A stretch of 64,000 nt of DNA from JAAXVZ01 sp964392465 (GTDB taxonomy: Archaea; Nanobdellota; Nanobdellia; Woesearchaeales; GW2011-AR15): positions 18,148 to 82,147 of the forward strand of contig CAYMPC010000002.1 of NCBI GenBank assembly GCA_964392465.1, written 5' to 3'. Numbering within the stretch: position 1 is the first letter of the stretch; each line of letters starts with the position of its first letter. The notes under the pieces are model-generated. The model worked only from the letters and a program-made list of their open reading frames with translations, made no database searches and was not told the DNA's origin. Position numbers and translations under genes: made by a program. Of this stretch, positions 59,240-64,000 are shown one piece after another.

Positions 59240-59483
59240 ACTACAACATGATAGGAAGCACTAAATAAAAGAATAATTCACAAAGTTGTAGGCACTTTTC
59301 CTGATTTATAGAGGAGATTGTTTATTTTAATAAATAATGCCGACAGATATGATAAAACTAATAAACATCTATTATTTAACAAAACTATAGAAAAATATAT
59401 AAATAAGATGTATCATAAATATCATATAGTAGCCGTTTTAGTATACTAGAATAAATTAAATGTAAAACAAAAATAGAGCACAG
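59240..59483. promoter_or_regulatory. Promoter region of RHH/surface cassette at 59484
   Basis: A TATA element AAAATATATAAATAAG (about 59391-59406) predicts a start near 59425. ATCATAAATATCATA lies just after it. A perfect 10-base palindrome TAGTATACTA (59439-59448) lies in the short leader, matching the TTAGTATAC core found at 9898, 46677 and 58403. The rest (59240-59385) holds nothing I can name. Confidence 0.55.
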
Positions 59484-59642
59484 ATGACAAAAAAACGAGT
59501 AAACATTGCTTTGGATGAAGAATTACATACAAAAGCAAAGGTAATTGCAGTTCTCAAAAATATCACTCTTAATGATTATATCGAAAAAGCTTTAGAGGAA
59601 GCAGTGAAAAAAGATAAGCCAACTTTGGATAAAATAAAATGA
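59484..59642 (+). CDS. RHH/Arc-like protein coupled to surface protein
   Basis: 52 residues, read directly. MTKKRVNIALDEELHTKAKV is an Arc/MetJ-type strand and helix 1, with ITLNDYIEKALEEAVKKDKP as helix 2. This is the type often seen as an antitoxin DNA-binding domain. ATG 59484 lies after AGAGCACAG. The TGA at 59640-59642 overlaps the ATG of the surface gene at 59639. No toxin-like gene is next to it; the partner gene is instead a surface protein. It likely binds the TAGTATACTA palindrome upstream (inference). Confidence 0.85.
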   Translation: MTKKRVNIALDEELHTKAKVIAVLKNITLNDYIEKALEEAVKKDKPTLDKIK

Positions 59643-62600
59643 GCAAAAACATATTTTTAACAATAGTACTACTTATTTTAATATTTCCCTTTGTTTATAG
59701 CTCAGGATCTATACAAACAGGCAGTTTAAATCCTCAATCAATTAATCTCTGTGGTGAGAATGTACAATATGTTACCATTACAGCTAATAATATCTATAAT
59801 AAAGAAAATATTGAATTAACTTCTGTATCTGCAAGATTATATCTTTCTGGAAATGCAGGGCTTAGTTATATAACCTCACAGCAAGTTAATTTAGGAGATA
59901 TAGCACCTTTATCTTTATCTTCAATTTTACCTAGTTGGACCTTGCAGTGTAATTCTCCAATAAGTGGAACGTACTTAATTTATGTCAATTATTCTTCATC
60001 AAATGGATACACAGCATCTTCATATGGGGAGGCAGTTTCTACAATAATTGTGCAAGATGCAATTGTATTTTCTGGAAATATTTCCTTACTTGAAACAAAT
60101 AATTCACAGACAACACTTCAGAATGTCCAGCTTATCTCAGATAACACCCCTACAATCCAGGTAACAACTACAAGAAACTCAATATGCAAAGGCACTTTAG
60201 ATTTAGATGAGTCTTATTCAGATATGGACTTTATATTCTATGGATTAGAAAAAAATCACAATTACACTTTTGTAAACCAACTTACAGAAGGGCAGCATTC
60301 AGTATATGTCAGATGTAAAGATGAATTAGATAATATAATGCAAACCCCCTTAGTAATAACTTTTCAGATAGATTCTGTTTCTCCTCAAATAGCTATAATT
60401 TCTCCTGGATCAAAAGTAAGTGGGGATTTTACTGATTTGATTATTAATGTTAATGAAGATTCTGAATGCAGATATTCTTATAAAGACATAGCCTTTGATT
60501 CCATGAACAACTTTGAAATAATTAATGGTACTTTGTTTAAAGAGCATTTAGATGAGTTAGATGAAGAAACTTATGATTATTATATTAAATGTAAAGATAA
60601 AGTTGGGAATATTGCTTCTAAAAAAATAACATTTGATGTTGGAATACCTCCCACAGCAGAAATTATTTTGGAAAAATCTTCACCTTTGACAAAAGGAACA
60701 TATGAGCTTACACTTATACCTTCAAAGAAATTAAAAAGTATACCTTCATTATCATATACCTTTACAGATGATAATTCTTTTTCAAGAGAAATTGGGCTTG
60801 TAAAAGAAAATAACAATTATAAAGGCTATTTAATAGTTGAAGAAAGCGAAAAAACAAGACAAGGTGTATTTAGTTTTAAAGGTGAAGATTTAGAAGGAAA
60901 TGAGGGTATAGAAATAAAAACAGGAAGTTTCTTTTTAGTTGATACAGTAAAGCCAAATGCTCCAGATTCACTTCAAGCTACTTCAGTCGATGAAGGTGTA
61001 CTCCTAAGATGGTATTATGAAGGAGAAAAACCGGACCAATTTAATATCTACAGGTCAACTCTTCAGGGAGTTGGCCCTATTTTTTATTATGATTCCATAA
61101 CATATAGTGGATTTGAGTATCTTGATAAAAATGTTGTTAACGGCCAAGTATATTATTATAGAGTTGCTGCACTTGATATGGCAGGAAATATTGGAGCTTT
61201 ATCAAATGAAGTAAGTGTATACACTACTTCAGGAAGTAATCTTGGCATTTCAACTGAGGTTATAATAAACAAAAATCCACCAACTTTACAGACAAGAGAA
61301 TGGAAAATAACAACAGAAAAATCAATAGATAGTTTACTAATTGATTTAGAATGGGCCCTAAATAACCTAAAAGAACAAGCAACAAAAGAAAAAGCAGTGG
61401 AAGATTTGGCTCTTATTAAACAAGTAATTGAAACAAAGGAAAGTATTGATAAGTTAAAAGCACAACTAAAAGGAGTTGACTTAGTAACAATATCAGATAG
61501 TGATTTAAGAGAACAATTATCAAGAGCAGACGCTCAGGTGGCAAGGACAAAAAAGCTTACACCTCAAAGTTTAAAGCTAGAAAAAACAACAGCACAACTC
61601 CAAGCTATTACTCTCTCAGATATAGAACTAGCAATTACTGAAACAATTACAGGACAAAATTATTCTGAAAACCAGCTTAAAAACTATATTAATCAGATGG
61701 AAAAAATAAACAATAATCTGAAGACAGAGATGGAGATAAAAACTCTTTCAATTGAATATCTTGATGATAGCACAGAAAAGAAAGTGCTTGTTACCAAAAG
61801 TTTTTCATATGAATCACCAGATTCTTTAAAAGATATTCTTATAATTGAAATAATACCAAAAACCGTTGCAGGGGATGTCTCTAGCATTGATGTTAGAACA
61901 CCAGGATATAATGTAATAAAAGCAGATCCAATCCTCTCATGGAGATATCCTGAATTATCTTTTGACAAACAAAGTTTTACTTACCTTTTATTATCTAATG
62001 ACAATAGTGAATCTGCAAAAACTACAAAGACAATAGCACTCCTGGATCCTATTAAAATTATTAACCAAGATAAGACTCTTTTGACAGGATTTAGTATATT
62101 TATATCAAATGTAACTAGAAATGGGTTGGAAATATTTGGAATCATACTAGGAGTAATAGTAATTATAAGTCTAGCAATGTATTACCTTGTTGTTATTAAC
62201 GAGGTTGATTTGAATCCTTATATGGAAAAACTACCTATCCTAAAAAATATTAAATATCCTTTTAAGAAAAGATCATCAGAACAAAAACAAGAAAGCATAA
62301 GAACCTCATCTCAGGAAATAACTCGGCAAAAAAATAACATTAATTTAGGTGAACTAGAAAAAATCAATACAAATATCCAGCAACAGTCTCCTTTATCTGA
62401 TTTTGAGAATTTCAATTATTTATTTCAAACAGATAATATAATAAAAACACCTCCAACACAATACTTTTACGTAAAAAACGGAGATATAATAAGAGGTATA
62501 ACCGAGATGAAAATAGTATTAGAAAAGATGGATGATTTTACTTTTTATTATCATGCAAATGACAATAAAAATGATTTTGCTGAATGGATTGAAGCAATAT

Positions 62601-62692
62601 ATCATAATAAAAATCTTGCAGATTTAATAGCATCTGCAAAGACAAAAGAGCAATTAATTATGTTGATGGAGGAAATCTCAAAAAACAATTAA
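59639..62692 (+). CDS. TM surface protein with FN3 domain and cytosolic NDFAxW module
   Basis: 1017 residues. A signal helix (about 6-22) is followed by beta domains to about 430, with several Cys. An FN3-like domain lies at about 439-531 (ATSVDEGVLLRWYYEG, then QVYYYRVAALD). A helical region of about 180 residues and a juxtamembrane domain follow (LIIEIIPK, then KADPILSWRYPELS). LLTGFSIF (about 816) precedes a TM helix (829-853). The inner tail carries the NDFAxW module at about 940-1015 (QYFYVKNGDIIRGITEM, His at 972, NDFAEW from 978). The juxtamembrane part resembles that of the protein at 10353. This is the only NDFAxW protein besides the HerA fusion with an outer part, so it links surface and cytosol. 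Confidence 0.83.
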   Translation: MSKNIFLTIVLLILIFPFVYSSGSIQTGSLNPQSINLCGENVQYVTITANNIYNKENIELTSVSARLYLSGNAGLSYITSQQVNLGDIAPLSLSSILPSWTLQCNSPISGTYLIYVNYSSSNGYTASSYGEAVSTIIVQDAIVFSGNISLLETNNSQTTLQNVQLISDNTPTIQVTTTRNSICKGTLDLDESYSDMDFIFYGLEKNHNYTFVNQLTEGQHSVYVRCKDELDNIMQTPLVITFQIDSVSPQIAIISPGSKVSGDFTDLIINVNEDSECRYSYKDIAFDSMNNFEIINGTLFKEHLDELDEETYDYYIKCKDKVGNIASKKITFDVGIPPTAEIILEKSSPLTKGTYELTLIPSKKLKSIPSLSYTFTDDNSFSREIGLVKENNNYKGYLIVEESEKTRQGVFSFKGEDLEGNEGIEIKTGSFFLVDTVKPNAPDSLQATSVDEGVLLRWYYEGEKPDQFNIYRSTLQGVGPIFYYDSITYSGFEYLDKNVVNGQVYYYRVAALDMAGNIGALSNEVSVYTTSGSNLGISTEVIINKNPPTLQTREWKITTEKSIDSLLIDLEWALNNLKEQATKEKAVEDLALIKQVIETKESIDKLKAQLKGVDLVTISDSDLREQLSRADAQVARTKKLTPQSLKLEKTTAQLQAITLSDIELAITETITGQNYSENQLKNYINQMEKINNNLKTEMEIKTLSIEYLDDSTEKKVLVTKSFSYESPDSLKDILIIEIIPKTVAGDVSSIDVRTPGYNVIKADPILSWRYPELSFDKQSFTYLLLSNDNSESAKTTKTIALLDPIKIINQDKTLLTGFSIFISNVTRNGLEIFGIILGVIVIISLAMYYLVVINEVDLNPYMEKLPILKNIKYPFKKRSSEQKQESIRTSSQEITRQKNNINLGELEKINTNIQQQSPLSDFENFNYLFQTDNIIKTPPTQYFYVKNGDIIRGITEMKIVLEKMDDFTFYYHANDNKNDFAEWIEAIYHNKNLADLIASAKTKEQLIMLMEEISKNN

Positions 62693-62724
62693 TTGATCAT
62701 AAAAAAACAAAGGGGAGCGGGTAA

Positions 62725-63645
62725 ATGATACTTATAAAAACAAAAGAAAAAAAAGAGAAACTAATTACATTAAGTCTTGTTTTTTTTACAGCAATATTCT
62801 TTTTATGGATGACTTTATTAATAGAACCGCAGACAGCAGCATACAACTCAACTGCTCCTATTAATGTTACTGTAAATATAACAAATTCAGCTCCTATGAT
62901 TTCTTTTATTAACCTAGAAACACCAATAACCTTGATTGGGTATGACACAACCTGGGTTTATTGTAATGTTACAGTATATGATTATGATAATGATACTGTG
63001 ACAGTAAATGGAACCTTCTTTTTTGATGGGTTTGAATCAACATCACCAGACGATCAAAACAATCACTATAGTAATACATCATGTACTCAGACCGGAAGAC
63101 ATGATACAGAAACAAACTTTACATGTGGATTTAATGTTAGTTTTTTTGCAAATAATGGAACATGGTATTGTAATGCTACTGCATTGGATGATGATAATGC
63201 AAAAATAGCTAATGTCTCAAATCCATCGATAATACAGCCACTTGTTGCTTTGGTTGTTCCAGGAATGTTAGATTATGGGAATATGGCGCAGGGAGATACT
63301 TCTACAGACAGATTGGCTAATATTACAAATGGAGGAAACAGAGATATTAATATTAGTGTAGAAGGATGGGGAAGATTACAGGGCGATAATCTTGCTATGA
63401 ATTGCACATTTGGAGAGATAGGCGTATCTAATCAAAGGTATAACATAACTGCAAATTCAGGATTTGCCAATATGTATCAATTGTCTAGCATATCAACTAT
63501 GATTCCAGATTTATATGTAAAACAAAGGACAGATGAAGAGCTAGATTCCAAAAATGTAACTTACTGGCAATTATATATTCCTGTTGGAGCAGGAGGGATA
63601 TGTTCAGGAACTATTTTATTTACAGCAAGCGACAGAGGCAATTAA
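62725..63645 (+). CDS. Secreted surface protein ending in ASDRGN, paralog of 48686
   Basis: 306 residues. A signal helix (about 14-32, LSLVFFTAIFFLWMTLLI) follows GGGGAGCGGG, a strong ribosome site. It aligns over its length with the protein at 48686: VNITNSAPMISFINLE, NHYSNTSCTQ, VPGMLDYGNM, GNRDINISVEGWG, and the end GGICSGTILFTASDRGN. Cys positions are kept. No anchor. It begins 32 bases after the NDFAxW surface gene, so it probably shares that transcript. Function unknown. Confidence 0.8.
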   Translation: MILIKTKEKKEKLITLSLVFFTAIFFLWMTLLIEPQTAAYNSTAPINVTVNITNSAPMISFINLETPITLIGYDTTWVYCNVTVYDYDNDTVTVNGTFFFDGFESTSPDDQNNHYSNTSCTQTGRHDTETNFTCGFNVSFFANNGTWYCNATALDDDNAKIANVSNPSIIQPLVALVVPGMLDYGNMAQGDTSTDRLANITNGGNRDINISVEGWGRLQGDNLAMNCTFGEIGVSNQRYNITANSGFANMYQLSSISTMIPDLYVKQRTDEELDSKNVTYWQLYIPVGAGGICSGTILFTASDRGN

Positions 63646-63741
63646 TTTTTCTAATTTTCTTTTTTCTTAGTTATTTTAGAAAAGGATATATATCAGAGAG
63701 ATATTTATCTTTTAATAAGTAAAGGAGGGGGTGAATGATCA

Positions 63742-64000
63742 ATGAAACAAGAAAAAATGGCTTTAATTACAATGATAGCTGCAATCATAGCTGCAATCAT
63801 GTCTATTTTGCCGATTTTTGGCATACAAATCTCTAATTTAGCAGGCGCAGTCATAAGAGGAGCAAGGGAAAATCCAGCATGTTTATGGGAAACACCTGGA
63901 GGAAATTTTGTGGAAGTTACAACAATGACTCAATGTGATAAAATTATGAAAAATGTTTATAAAGATTTATTGCAATGTATAGATTTTGGTTCAACGCAAT
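63742..64000 (+). CDS. Membrane-anchored protein, cut by window end
   Basis: 86 residues are visible. A TM/signal helix (about 6-30, LITMIAAIIAAIMSILPIFG) is followed by Gly-Ala and an outer part with three Cys (ENPACLWET, MTQCDKIMK, LLQCIDFG). AAAGGAGGGGGTGA lies about 9 bases before ATG 63742, the strongest ribosome site in the window. The other frames from nearby ATGs close after about 30 codons. The rest lies outside. It could be another secreted subunit. Confidence 0.6.
   Translation, partial: MKQEKMALITMIAAIIAAIMSILPIFGIQISNLAGAVIRGARENPACLWETPGGNFVEVTTMTQCDKIMKNVYKDLLQCIDFGSTQ

Overview
The window is about 64 kb of very AT-rich archaeal DNA. The archaeal signs are diphthine synthase, an archaeal-type tRNA-Gln with no encoded CCA, a signal peptidase of the Ser-His type, TATA boxes about 26 bases before leaderless starts, and RecA/HerA-type ATPases. 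The low GC, tiny spacers, many small ribbon-helix-helix (RHH) proteins and very large N-x-S/T-rich surface proteins suggest a DPANN lineage (Woesearchaeota/Pacearchaeota-like). That placement is an inference; there is no rRNA to test it.

Region 1 (1-9.7 kb) is mostly housekeeping: a truncated SGNH hydrolase, tRNA-Gln(UUG), a CBS-pair protein, dphB, ftsZ, a nitroreductase divergent from a winged-helix regulator, a cluster of structured RNA candidates (5.03-5.31 kb), an XPD/DinG-type Fe-S helicase, a Nudix hydrolase and an Fe-S RNA m5U methyltransferase.

Region 2 (9.9-21.8 kb) is an operon-like set: two RHH proteins, a TM-anchored surface protein, a 1345-residue surface protein fused to a HerA/FtsK-type ATPase and TPRs, a cytosolic protein sharing an 'NDFAxW' module with it, a coiled-coil protein, a membrane/coiled-coil protein and a KaiC/RecA-like ATPase.

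Region 3 (22-44.4 kb) is one operon: a winged-helix regulator, a 4314-residue Ig-repeat surface protein, a Cys-rich TM protein and a 2214-residue surface protein. The two giants are paralogous at both ends and differ in the repeat array between.

Region 4 (44.4-64 kb) holds smaller surface and secreted proteins, a signal peptidase, a CDF metal transporter, zinc-ribbon membrane proteins, an island with a PD-(D/E)XK nuclease and small regulators, and more surface genes.

The strongest theme is a repeated cassette. A small DNA-binding protein (RHH, winged helix or tandem HTH) is translationally coupled, usually by ATGA overlap, to a surface-protein gene. This occurs five times with different DNA-binding folds. 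Several cassettes have operator-like palindromes at their TATA boxes. Together with the surface-fused HerA ATPase and the shared NDFAxW module, this looks like an individually regulated repertoire of cell-surface proteins with a dedicated cytoplasmic machine. I regard it as the candidate undescribed system of the window.
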